Below are positions 26,810 to 34,508 of a stretch of DNA of 64,000 bases, one piece after another; the first letter of the stretch is position 1, and every line of letters starts with the position of its first letter. The notes below the pieces were generated by a model. It saw only the letters and a list, made by a program, of their open reading frames with translations, had not been told where the DNA came from and searched no databases. Position numbers and translations under genes: made by a program. The stretch lies in assembly GCF_014596445.1 (NCBI RefSeq), contig NZ_MECL01000192.1, positions 1 to 64,000 of the forward strand, given 5' to 3'. The stretch comes from Streptomyces sp. CBMA29. Lineage in GTDB: Bacteria > Actinomycetota > Actinomycetes > Streptomycetales > Streptomycetaceae.

Positions 26810-27237
26810 TGGGCACTTGGGACGTCGGCCCCTTCGACAACGACTCCGCGTGGGACCTCAGCGACGCCCTTGACGAGGCGGCCCCCGACGCGCGTCCCGG
26901 CGTCGTCCGCGACACCCTCACCCGCGTGATCGACACCACCGGCGACCTCAACGCGGACATCTCCGAAGAGGCCGTCGCCGCCGCGGCGCTGGTCGCCGCC
27001 CAGTGCCCCGGCGGTGAACCCATCGACCCCGACTACGGGCCGAAGCAGCCGCTCACGGACCTCACACCGCTGCGCGCCCTCGCCCTCCAGGCCCTGGCCC
27101 GGGTCCTCGCCGCCCCCTCCGAACTGGTCGATGTCTGGGACGAACCCCCGGGCGACGGACCCTGGCAGGCCACCATCACCCGCCTCCAGCACACACTCAT
27201 GCCCGAGGCGCCCAAGGCGCCCAAGGCGTCTGAGTGA
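26809..27237 (+). CDS. DUF4259 domain protein
   Basis: The 142-residue soluble protein begins MGTWDVGPFDNDSAWDL, the hallmark of DUF4259. It is coupled to the sirtuin gene by TGATG. The function of the family is not known to me. The C-terminus ends in a short APKAPKAS repeat, and a related GAGGCGCCTGAGTGACCC stretch follows the stop, suggesting local slippage. Confidence 0.8.
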   Translation: MGTWDVGPFDNDSAWDLSDALDEAAPDARPGVVRDTLTRVIDTTGDLNADISEEAVAAAALVAAQCPGGEPIDPDYGPKQPLTDLTPLRALALQALARVLAAPSELVDVWDEPPGDGPWQATITRLQHTLMPEAPKAPKASE

Positions 27238-27282
27238 CCCGAGGCGCCTGAGTGACCCGAGCGACGCGCGGACCCGGCCCGC

Positions 27283-28155
27283 TCAGCGGCCCCCCGCCGG
27301 GGCACGGAGCTGTTCGGCCAGCCGCTCCAGTTCGGCCGCCGCGGCGGGCGAGGCGTCGCTGAGTCCGCTGTGCACGGCGGTCGGGCTCTTCAGGAAGCGC
27401 CGGAGCACAGCCACGAGGAGCCCCCGCGGCAGAACCCGCAACGCGGCGAACACGCGAGGCACCGGAGGCGTCCCCAGCGCGGCGAGATTCCGCCGCATGA
27501 GCTGAAGCATGCCGCGGACCGCGTCCGGGTCGTCGGCCAGCGCCACCGGACCGCCCGCCGCGAGCACCGCCTGCCCGAGCGGGACCTCGAAGGCGGCGTG
27601 CGTCCTGAGCCAGGCGCCCATCCGCGGCTCGGCCTTGGCGTTGAACCCGGCGGTACGGAACGTCTCCACGATCCGTTCCAGTCGCGGGGTGCTACGGCCG
27701 TCGGGCTCGCCGACCGGTATCGCGACCCGGCGGGTGAGGACCGTGCTCCCGCGGTAGCGGACCACCCCGCCGTCCATCGTGCCGCCGGTCGTGGGGAAGC
27801 CGAGCAGCACCCGTTCGTGGCCGATCACCGCGCCCAGCGGCTCCGGGCCGGCCGCCCAGTTGAGCAGGAACAGCACGTCGCCCTGGACACCGCCGAGGGA
27901 TTCCAGCACCGCGTCCACCTGATGGGTGCGCACGAAGACGGCGATCAGGTCGTACGCGCCGTCCGGGCGCTCGACCACCGGTACCGGCACCCGCCTGACA
28001 GCCGGGTCGCCTTCCTCCATGAGCCGCACTCCGTGCTGGCGCAGGGCGGCCAGGCGCTCGCCCCGGGCGAGGAGCGAGACGTCGTGGCCGGCCTCGTGCA
28101 TGCGGACGGCGAACAGGCTGCCGCACACCCCGGCGCCGTAGACGAGCAGCTTCAT
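27283..28155 (-). CDS. Ketopantoate reductase (ApbA/PanE)-family protein
   Basis: The 290-residue product starts with the NADPH-binding GAGVCGSLFAVRM (8-20) and continues with the ApbA core (FVRTHQVD, LLNWAAGPEPL). The C-terminal domain is present but differs from true PanE, so it may reduce another 2-oxo acid rather than ketopantoate. It is divergent from a TetR gene with 69 bases between them, which suggests that regulator controls it. Confidence 0.8.
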   Translation of the reverse strand: MKLLVYGAGVCGSLFAVRMHEAGHDVSLLARGERLAALRQHGVRLMEEGDPAVRRVPVPVVERPDGAYDLIAVFVRTHQVDAVLESLGGVQGDVLFLLNWAAGPEPLGAVIGHERVLLGFPTTGGTMDGGVVRYRGSTVLTRRVAIPVGEPDGRSTPRLERIVETFRTAGFNAKAEPRMGAWLRTHAAFEVPLGQAVLAAGGPVALADDPDAVRGMLQLMRRNLAALGTPPVPRVFAALRVLPRGLLVAVLRRFLKSPTAVHSGLSDASPAAAAELERLAEQLRAPAGGR

Positions 28156-28170
28156 GACAGCCTCTTTCAG

Positions 28171-28203
28171 ACGTTCGTTTCATTCATACGTTCGTTTCAT
28201 TCA
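28171..28203. promoter_or_regulatory. 17-bp-period direct repeat, probable TetR operator
   Basis: ACGTTCGTTTCATTCA occurs twice (28171-28186 and 28188-28203) in the short gap between the divergent reductase and TetR genes. The second copy covers the region where a -35 for the tetR promoter would lie (its likely -10, TAGAGT, is at 28212-28217), so binding would block transcription. Confidence 0.6.
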
Positions 28204-28224
28204 AACATATGTAGAGTCCCTCGT

Positions 28225-28857
28225 GTGGCGACCCCAGACACCCGCATCCAGATCCTCGACGCGGCCGAGCGGCTCTTCGCCGAGCACGGATACCGCGGCA
28301 CCTCGGTCCGCGCGATCACCAGACTCGCGGGAGCGAACCTGGCCGCCGTCGGCTACCACTTCGGGTCGAAGGCGGAGCTGATGGCCGCGGTCGTCCGCCG
28401 CGTGGTCGAGCCGATCAACGCCGCCCAGTGCGCCGGGCTCGACGCGCTGCTCGCCCGGACCCCCGACCCGCTGGTCGGCGACCTGGTCGAGGCGTTCGCG
28501 GGGCCGCTGTTCGACGAGATGTCCGCCGGTGACGGGGACGGCGCCCGGACGTCCCGGCTGATCATGACGATCCTCAGCGACCCGGCCGAGGAGGCACGCA
28601 GCTGGACCGGCCCGGCCGAGGAGGCGGTCCGCGACCGCTACTTCGCGGCGTTCGCGCGCGCGCTGCCCGGCGTCTCCCCGGAGGAGCTGTCGTTCCGGAT
28701 GCGCGGAATCCTCGCCGTGACGGCCGTCGACCGCCTTGAGGTCCACCAGCAGCCCACCCCCGGCTGCGCGCCGCCGATGACGGGCGAGTCGGCCCGGCGA
28801 TGGGCGATCACGTTCCTGACGGCGGCGATGAGCGCGTCCGAGCCGGACCTGGCTTGA
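28225..28857 (+). CDS. TetR-family transcriptional regulator
   Basis: The 210-residue protein has an N-terminal TetR helix-turn-helix (RIQILDAAERLFAEHGYRGT, then ITRLAGANLAAVGYHFGSKA) and a C-terminal ligand domain of a type often described with CecR-like regulators. The GTG start is 7 bases after TAGAGT, so the mRNA may be leaderless. It is divergent from the ketopantoate reductase-like gene and likely represses both. Confidence 0.9.
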   Translation: MATPDTRIQILDAAERLFAEHGYRGTSVRAITRLAGANLAAVGYHFGSKAELMAAVVRRVVEPINAAQCAGLDALLARTPDPLVGDLVEAFAGPLFDEMSAGDGDGARTSRLIMTILSDPAEEARSWTGPAEEAVRDRYFAAFARALPGVSPEELSFRMRGILAVTAVDRLEVHQQPTPGCAPPMTGESARRWAITFLTAAMSASEPDLA

Positions 28858-29013
28858 CCTGGCCTGACCTCAGAACCGGACAGCCGTCTGCCGCCTCGAA
28901 GACCGGCTGGACGGGTCCTCGCCGGCGGGTGCGTGAACCCGATCCGCCCCTGCGGTCAAGCAGAGGTGGGTGCGCTGTCCCGGCGCACCGCCCGAGCGCA
29001 CGATCGGAGCTCC

Positions 29014-29658
29014 GTGATCGCCTCCATCCGCTCCTCGCCAACAGACCGGTCCGCTCCACCAGCGGTGCCCGAGCATCTTGACGACGCCCAACTGATCGCC
29101 CGTTCGTCGCACGACCCCGAGATCTTCGCCCAGCTCTACCACCGGCACGCGGCCGAACTCCACCGCTTCGTCGCGCGACGGCTCGGAACGGACCTGGCCG
29201 ACGACGTGGTCGGTGAGACGTTCCTCATCGCCTTCCGGCGGCGCGAGAGCTACGACCGCACGCGGTCCCTGGCCCTGCCGTGGCTCTACGGCATAGCCGT
29301 CAACCTCGTCAGCGGCCACCGCCGAAGCGAGCTGCGCGGCTATCAGGCGCTGGTCAGAACGGGAGTCGACCCGGTCGCGAAGACCGACGCCTCCGAGGCG
29401 GAAGCCGTCGACGAGAAGGTCACCGCGCAGGCGTCGGGCCAGGCCATCGCGACGGCGCTGCGCGCGCTGTCCGACGGCGACCGGCATGTGCTGCTGCTCA
29501 TCGCCTGGGCGGACCTCTCCTACCAGGAAGTGGCCGAGGCCCTCGGCATCCCGCTGGGAACCGTACGTTCCCGCCTCAACCGCGCCCGCAGGAAGATGCG
29601 CGCCGCGATCCCCGAACTCGACCCGATCCTCGCCCCGGAGGCGCCCCACCATGGATGA
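29014..29658 (+). CDS. ECF-type RNA polymerase sigma factor
   Basis: The product (214 residues from this start) has sigma region 2 (FAQLYHRHAAELHRFVARRL, DDVVGETFLIAF) and region 4 (VLLLIAWADLSYQEVAEALG, GTVRSRLNRARRKM). The GTG at 29014 follows CGGAG closely; a longer form from GTG 28933 is possible but has a poorer site. It overlaps the next gene by 8 bases. The pairing with a CU044_5270 protein is a common actinobacterial arrangement in which the partner probably acts as membrane anti-sigma factor. Confidence 0.88.
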   Translation: MIASIRSSPTDRSAPPAVPEHLDDAQLIARSSHDPEIFAQLYHRHAAELHRFVARRLGTDLADDVVGETFLIAFRRRESYDRTRSLALPWLYGIAVNLVSGHRRSELRGYQALVRTGVDPVAKTDASEAEAVDEKVTAQASGQAIATALRALSDGDRHVLLLIAWADLSYQEVAEALGIPLGTVRSRLNRARRKMRAAIPELDPILAPEAPHHG

Positions 29659-30733
29659 GCTGACGAAGCTGCGCGACTTCCGCGCCGACACCGCCGCACC
29701 GGACGCCGAGTGGGTCGCCGTCGGCGCCCGTCACCTGATCTCGCAGATCCGCGACACCGCACCCCCGGCCGGTCGACGTAACTCGGGCGTCGGCGTCGGC
29801 GTCCTGCGGATGGCGGTCGCCACCGGTGTACGCAGGGCCTGCGTGGCCGGGCTGACGGCCGGTGCAGTCACCGCGGGCGTCCTCGTGGCCCTGCCCATGG
29901 TGGACCCGGGCGGACAGTCCGAGCCGACCAGCACCGTCTCCTTCGCCCAGGTCCTCGACGCCGCGGCGACGCACGCCGCCGCGAAGTCCGGTACGGAGCC
30001 GAGCGCGCACCAGTGGCTGTACACCCGCGAATACCTCTGCGCGACGACCTGCACCACGAACGAGGACTGGCTCCGTTACGACGGCAACCAACTCGCCTTC
30101 CTGACCGGGAAGGCCAAGGACGCGCAAGTGCTGGTCAACGACTACGGACCGGGGGGCCGGTTCGTCCGAGGCCCCAACGGGCGGCCCCAGGAGACCCGCG
30201 CACGACTCGCCAAGCTCCCCAGGGAACCGCACGCGTTGCTGAAGGCGCTCCGCGACGATCCCTACTTCGCTTCCTTTTACACCAAGCTCGGGACCATTCC
30301 GGCGTCGTCGCCCATAGCCGCGTTCGACCGGGTCGTCGCCTTGCTGTCGCTGAGTGAGACCGCCCCACCCGACCTCACGGCGGCGCTCTACCGGTCGCTC
30401 GCCCACATCCCCGGCGTCCACCTGCTCACCAAGCCCATGAAGGACGCGGCAGGACGCCCCGGCATCGCAGTGGAGGCGACCTTCGTGCAGGGCAAATACA
30501 CCTCCCGCTCGTACCTGATCCTCGACCCGAAGACCTACGCCTACCGTGGTGACCGTGAGGATGGTCACCAGAGCGATCACGGGGCTCCGAAGCAGGGTGC
30601 CAACTGGTCCCGATCGGCGGCGCGACTGGGCTCCGCCGTCGTCAACCATCCCGGGCAGCGGCCCGGCGGGCCCGTTCCTCCGCCGTCATCGATCACCGAA
30701 CGCGATTTCACCTTCAAGGGCCCCAAGAACTGA
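29651..30733 (+). CDS. CU044_5270 family membrane protein, possible anti-sigma factor
   Basis: The 360-residue protein has a 65-residue cytoplasmic part starting MDELTKLRDFRADTAAPD, one membrane helix (about 66-82, GLTAGAVTAGVLVALPM) and a long extracellular domain with HQWLYTREYLC and SYLILDPKTYAYRGD. This plan is typical of the CU044_5270 family that follows ECF sigma genes. The start overlaps the sigma gene. The anti-sigma role is inferred from context. Confidence 0.78.
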   Translation: MDELTKLRDFRADTAAPDAEWVAVGARHLISQIRDTAPPAGRRNSGVGVGVLRMAVATGVRRACVAGLTAGAVTAGVLVALPMVDPGGQSEPTSTVSFAQVLDAAATHAAAKSGTEPSAHQWLYTREYLCATTCTTNEDWLRYDGNQLAFLTGKAKDAQVLVNDYGPGGRFVRGPNGRPQETRARLAKLPREPHALLKALRDDPYFASFYTKLGTIPASSPIAAFDRVVALLSLSETAPPDLTAALYRSLAHIPGVHLLTKPMKDAAGRPGIAVEATFVQGKYTSRSYLILDPKTYAYRGDREDGHQSDHGAPKQGANWSRSAARLGSAVVNHPGQRPGGPVPPPSSITERDFTFKGPKN

Positions 30734-30749
30734 CCGCTCCGGGCGGCTG

Positions 30750-30956
30750 CTACTCGGCGAACTCGCCGTTCCGTGTTCCGGTGAGGAAGGCCGACCACTC
30801 GGTGGGCGTGAAGGTGAGGGTGGGGCCGCCGGGGTCCTTGCTGTCGCGTACGGTCCGACCGCCGTCTGATGTGGCGGCGACCTCCAGGCAGTTGTTCTCC
30901 GCGCCGGAGTAGGACGACTTCTTGAACGGGCTGACGACGTCAGGTGCAGAGGTCAC
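30750..30956 (-). CDS. DUF397 protein (first copy)
   Basis: The 68-residue protein has the DUF397 pattern: FKKSSYSGAENNCLEVA, VRDSKDPGGPTLTFTP and EWSAFL. Such proteins are encoded next to XRE/DUF5753 regulators in Streptomyces and are thought to act with them. It resembles the second copy (31069-31266) closely. The GTG has GAGGGAG ahead. A hairpin separates it from the second copy, so it may be transcribed on its own. Confidence 0.88.
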   Translation of the reverse strand: MTSAPDVVSPFKKSSYSGAENNCLEVAATSDGGRTVRDSKDPGGPTLTFTPTEWSAFLTGTRNGEFAE

Positions 30957-31018
30957 GGTGTGTCTCCCTCGCTGGCCGAGTAGGCGTTGCCTCAACGGTA
31001 GTTGGGTGAGCACACATG

Positions 31019-31054
31019 GTGAAGGCCCCCGGTGGCGACTCCGGGGGCCTTCAC
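31019..31054 (-). terminator. Strong hairpin between the two DUF397 genes
   Basis: GTGAAGGCCCCCGG pairs perfectly with CCGGGGGCCTTCAC (14 bp) around an 8-base loop. It follows the XRE-DUF397 pair and lies before the first DUF397 gene. No T run is present. Confidence 0.75.
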
Positions 31055-31068
31055 TTGCGCGTGGTGCG

Positions 31069-31266
31069 CTAGTCGGTGAACTCGCCGTTCCGCATTCCCG
31101 CGAGGAAGGCGGTCCACTCCGTGGGGCTGAAGGAGAGTGCGGGGCCGCTCTGGTCCTTGCTGTCGCGTACGGCACGACCGCCGTTCGCCGTGGCGGCGAC
31201 CTCTACGCAGTTGCCCTCTTGCGCGGAGTAGGAAGATTTCCGGTAAGGGCTCACGATTTCGGTCAC
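31069..31266 (-). CDS. DUF397 protein (second copy)
   Basis: The 65-residue protein has YRKSSYSAQEGNCVEVA, VRDSKDQSGPALSFSP and EWTAFLAGM. The GTG start overlaps the XRE stop as GTGA, so the two are made together. This XRE plus DUF397 unit is the layout of whiJ- and abaA-like developmental loci in Streptomyces (established for those; inferred here). Confidence 0.9.
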   Translation of the reverse strand: MTEIVSPYRKSSYSAQEGNCVEVAATANGGRAVRDSKDQSGPALSFSPTEWTAFLAGMRNGEFTD

Positions 31267-32132
31267 GATGCGTCTTCCTTGCTACTGCGCAGCGCGTTTC
31301 GGATCAGTCGCGCGCTCGCGTCCGGTGTTAGTGCTGCCGATCGTAGTTGGTCAAAGGCGTTGGTGTAAGCGGTGAGATCGTCCGGGTCCTCCAGGACGGA
31401 CGTGCCGCGAAGGTTTTCCATGGTCACCGCCTCGACGACCGGTTCGGTGTCGAAGCTGAAGCTGGAGAAGGCGGATGTTGCGCCCACGGGAACTCCGGCC
31501 GAAAACGGCAGGACTTGAACGGTCACGTTTTGCTTTTTCCCCGCTTCGAGAATGCGCTCCAACTGTTCGCGGTGGGGCTCTATTGCCAACAGCGGGTGGA
31601 TGACTACCGGCTCCCAGATGATGGCCGTGTAACTCGCGTCACCAGCCTCGATCTTGGCTTGTCGCGCCTTCCGGACCTTGATCAACTGCTCGACGCGCTC
31701 GTCCGCTACATAGCCGGGTCCGGCCGTGATGGCAGCTCTCGCGTAGGTGGGGGTCTGCAACAGTCCTGGCACCAGGACGGGCTGCCACTCGCGGATGTAC
31801 GTGGCGTCATCCTCGACGGAAATGTGGTCCACGTAGTCCGCACGTAGGTGCGCAGCGTGTTCAAGCCACCAGCCGCGTCGGTGGGCGCTCTTGGCCAGCT
31901 CCTCCAGCCGCTCGCAGACTTCGGGGTCCTCGACCCCGTACGCGGCGAGCATTGCGCGAATCTCGATCGGACGGGCCGTCACGTGGCCGGTCTCGATGCG
32001 GCTGACGCGGGCCTGGGAGGCGACGATCACCTCGGCGACCTGAGGTTGATCCAGGCCAGCGGCCTGTCGGTGCTTTCTGAGTGCTGCTCCGAGTCGCCTG
32101 CTGCGCACGGTCGGCCGTCCTCCTGCGGGCAT
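31263..32132 (-). CDS. XRE-family regulator with DUF5753 domain
   Basis: The 289-residue protein has an N-terminal helix-turn-helix (LGAALRKHRQAAGLDQPQVA, ASQARVSRIETG) and a C-terminal DUF5753 domain (WQPVLVPGLLQTPTYARA). This is the WhiJ-like regulator class. ATG at 32132 is chosen because GGGAGGGG stands just before it; the frame continues upstream without a better site. Its partners are the coupled DUF397 gene and perhaps the divergent HATPase gene at 32492. Confidence 0.92.
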   Translation of the reverse strand: MPAGGRPTVRSRRLGAALRKHRQAAGLDQPQVAEVIVASQARVSRIETGHVTARPIEIRAMLAAYGVEDPEVCERLEELAKSAHRRGWWLEHAAHLRADYVDHISVEDDATYIREWQPVLVPGLLQTPTYARAAITAGPGYVADERVEQLIKVRKARQAKIEAGDASYTAIIWEPVVIHPLLAIEPHREQLERILEAGKKQNVTVQVLPFSAGVPVGATSAFSSFSFDTEPVVEAVTMENLRGTSVLEDPDDLTAYTNAFDQLRSAALTPDASARLIRNALRSSKEDAS

Positions 32133-32491
32133 GGTCCCCTCCCTCTGCTCCGGCAGCCTGGTCCCTAACAAGGTCCACTCTAGGGCCAGTTCGGCCCGGA
32201 GATGCACCCGAGCGTATGCATTCACTTGTTCTGGTTGCGGCGCAGCCGAATCGGCGCCTACTCTCGTACTACGCGCTACTTCGCAAAGCGATCCGGCGCG
32301 GTGCTTGACGCGTCGTCAAGCACGTACCGATTCCCGTCGCGCGGGTGCCGCGCTCGTGTGGCGGGTGGTGAGGACCCCCGTGCGGCGCCACTCCCCGTGG
32401 GCGCCCGGGTGAGTCCTCCGTCGGGGCCCCCGACGTGGCGACAAGGGGGCTCCGACGTCAATGGAATTCGGCGACGAGGGAAGGCACGGCC
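32133..32491. other. Divergent intergenic region
   Basis: About 360 bases between the XRE and HATPase genes without a gene. It holds the 10-bp-arm dyad at 32301-32323, listed separately, and must contain both promoters, which I could not place. Confidence 0.5.
32301..32323. promoter_or_regulatory. Perfect dyad, possible operator of the XRE regulator
   Basis: GTGCTTGACG and CGTCAAGCAC form perfect 10-bp arms around CGT. The site is 169 bases from the XRE start and 169 bases from the HATPase start, almost the middle of the divergent region, which fits an operator. A short terminator is less likely as no gene ends here. Confidence 0.5.
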
Positions 32492-32914
32492 ATGCACCGA
32501 GAACCACCAGGACAGTCCGGCGAATTGGCGGTCGCACGGCTCTGGCCGCGTACGGCGCGGTCGGTCGGGCGGGCACGGCACGAGCTGGAATCGGTGCTGA
32601 AAGGCTGGGGACTTGAGGACGTGACGGAATCGGCGGCGCTGGTTCTGTCGGAGTTATTCACGAACGCCGTCGTGCACGCGCGGGTCGCCGGGCGTGATGT
32701 GCAGACGCGGTACGTGCGGACGGCGGACGGCGTACGCATCGAGGTGCATGACGCGGCCGAGACGCGGCCCGAGTTGCGGGTGGCGGCCGACGGCGACGAG
32801 GGCGGGCGCGGGCTCGCGCTGGTCAACGCGCTGGTGGGCGACGGCCGTTGGGGCGTAGGGGAACGGGACGGCGTCGGAAAAATGGTGTGGGCGGAGTGCG
32901 CCGCCCGCGAGTGA
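32492..32914 (+). CDS. ATP-binding protein of the RsbW/HATPase_c_2 type
   Basis: The 140-residue protein has the GHKL ATPase boxes: N-box LSELFTNAVVHA (N58), D87 in IEVHDAAE and a Gly-rich EGGRGLALV (103-111). There is no histidine-kinase dimerisation part, so it is a stand-alone anti-sigma-like ATP-binding protein. Such genes neighbour XRE/DUF397 pairs in Streptomyces. The ATG at 32492 follows GAGGGAAGG. Confidence 0.88.
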   Translation: MHREPPGQSGELAVARLWPRTARSVGRARHELESVLKGWGLEDVTESAALVLSELFTNAVVHARVAGRDVQTRYVRTADGVRIEVHDAAETRPELRVAADGDEGGRGLALVNALVGDGRWGVGERDGVGKMVWAECAARE

Positions 32915-32935
32915 CGCACTCCTGGAGCCGACGGG

Positions 32936-34369
32936 TCAGCGGCGGCGTCCGCGTACTCGGGTGGCGGCTACCGTCAGGGCTCCCGCGCCGAGCAGGCCGA
33001 CCGCGACCGGCGTCAGCGAACCGTCGGCGCCCGAGGCGGCCAGTTCGGGGCCGGTCTGCTGCGGCTGCGGGTGGTCGGCCGGGGGAGCGGGGTGCGGCTG
33101 GGGCGGCGTGGGCGTGGGCCTCGGCTTCGGCTTCGGCTTGGTGACGTCCACGCTCACCTTGACGAACTTCGCCTGCCCGTCCTTCGCCGTCACCTTGTAG
33201 ATGAAGGAGTCCTTGCCCGCGTAGCCCTTGTCGGGCGTGTAGACGAGGTGATCTCCCTCGACCTGGACCTTTCCGTGGTCCGGCGGCTCGGGGACGGTGA
33301 CCGGGGTCTCGGGGTCGCGGTCGGGGGTGACCGGGACGCGGACCGGGCCGCCGTTCTCGGGCACGGTCACCGGCGGCGCGGGCTCGGGCGTACAGCCGAT
33401 CCGGAAGTCCGCGCCGCGCACGTCACCGCCGGAGGTGTCGGCGGTACGGCTGGTCGGGCCGGTCGCCGCGTACCCGGCGGGCACCGGCAGCACGACCCGG
33501 AAGCGGCCGGTGGCCACGCCGGAGAAGGAGTACGTCCCGTCGGCGTCGACGGCCGCCGCCACCGGCTGGCCCGCGCTGTCGAGCACGGCGGCGCCGGTCG
33601 CGGTGCGCAGCCGTACCGCAGTGCCGGGCGGGATGCCGCAGCCGGAGGTGATACGGCCGCTGATGTCGGCGTCCGGGGCGGCCATCCAGATCTGGTAGAC
33701 CGGGGCGCCGCTGAGCACGCTGTAGGTGAAGGAGACCGACGTGACCGGGGCTGTCGGCCTGAACCAGCCGGAGGCGCCGTTGGTGTCGTTGACGTTTCCG
33801 CGCAGCGTCGAGGTCGCGGGGTCCCAGGTGGGCACGTCGGTGTTCGGGCCGCTGCCGCACACGGACGGCTTCGGCGTGCCCACGCAGTAGTTGAAGGTCG
33901 ACTGGAAGCCGAGCTGCGCCGCCGTCAGGCGTACGCCGCCCACGCCCGTCGCGGTGATCCGCACCTGGTCGGCGTCGATGTCGCCGAGGGTGAAGCCCCA
34001 GCCGACCGGGGTGGCGGCGGCGAAGGTGAGGGTGGTGAGGGACGGCTGGCCGTTGGCGCCGCCGGTCGAGGGGCGCAGGGAGAGGTAGTTCTGCCCGCGC
34101 GAGCTGCCGTATGCGGCGCCGAAGGGCGTCGAGTCGTTGAGGAAGGTCGAGACGCCGGAAGGGGTCGTGACCGAGCTGCTGTCGGTGGTGAAGGCCGCGT
34201 CCGGGAAGCCCGTCACCGGCACGTGCAGGGCCGTCTCGCTCCACTCCCCGTACGCGGAACCGGCCGCCGCCGCTGGCGTCGCGGCCAGCGGGATCATGAC
34301 GGCGGCCGTGGCTGCTGCGGCCAGCACCCGGGCCGTTCTCGCGGTGAGTCTGTTGGCCGGCATGCGCAC
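32936..34369 (-). CDS. Secreted surface protein with sortase-like C-terminus
   Basis: The 477-residue protein has a signal peptide (about 1-37, ending TPAAAAGS). A domain of unknown fold with GWGFTLGDIDADQVRI follows, then an SdrD-B/CNA-B-like segment (ISGRITSGCGIPPG, VDADGTYSFSGVATGRFRV) and an Ig-like repeat (LVYTPDKGYAGKDSFIYKV). A Pro/Lys linker leads to LAASG, a hydrophobic helix and RGRRR. Sortase E sites are normally LAxTG; here Ser replaces Thr. The GTG at 34369 has AGGAGA in front at better spacing than the ATG two codons later. Likely a wall-anchored or membrane-retained surface protein. Confidence 0.75.
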   Translation of the reverse strand: MRMPANRLTARTARVLAAAATAAVMIPLAATPAAAAGSAYGEWSETALHVPVTGFPDAAFTTDSSSVTTPSGVSTFLNDSTPFGAAYGSSRGQNYLSLRPSTGGANGQPSLTTLTFAAATPVGWGFTLGDIDADQVRITATGVGGVRLTAAQLGFQSTFNYCVGTPKPSVCGSGPNTDVPTWDPATSTLRGNVNDTNGASGWFRPTAPVTSVSFTYSVLSGAPVYQIWMAAPDADISGRITSGCGIPPGTAVRLRTATGAAVLDSAGQPVAAAVDADGTYSFSGVATGRFRVVLPVPAGYAATGPTSRTADTSGGDVRGADFRIGCTPEPAPPVTVPENGGPVRVPVTPDRDPETPVTVPEPPDHGKVQVEGDHLVYTPDKGYAGKDSFIYKVTAKDGQAKFVKVSVDVTKPKPKPRPTPTPPQPHPAPPADHPQPQQTGPELAASGADGSLTPVAVGLLGAGALTVAATRVRGRRR

Positions 34370-34508
34370 GACGCGTTCTCCTGCACTTCGGGCGGTCCGA
34401 CGCCTGACCGCCGGACGCGTACGTCCTTCGCATGACCGGTCGTCAGATAACCCAACCGGCGGCGGTGTGCGTGTCACCCGAGTGGACGTCGGCGCTCGCC
34501 CGTACGGC

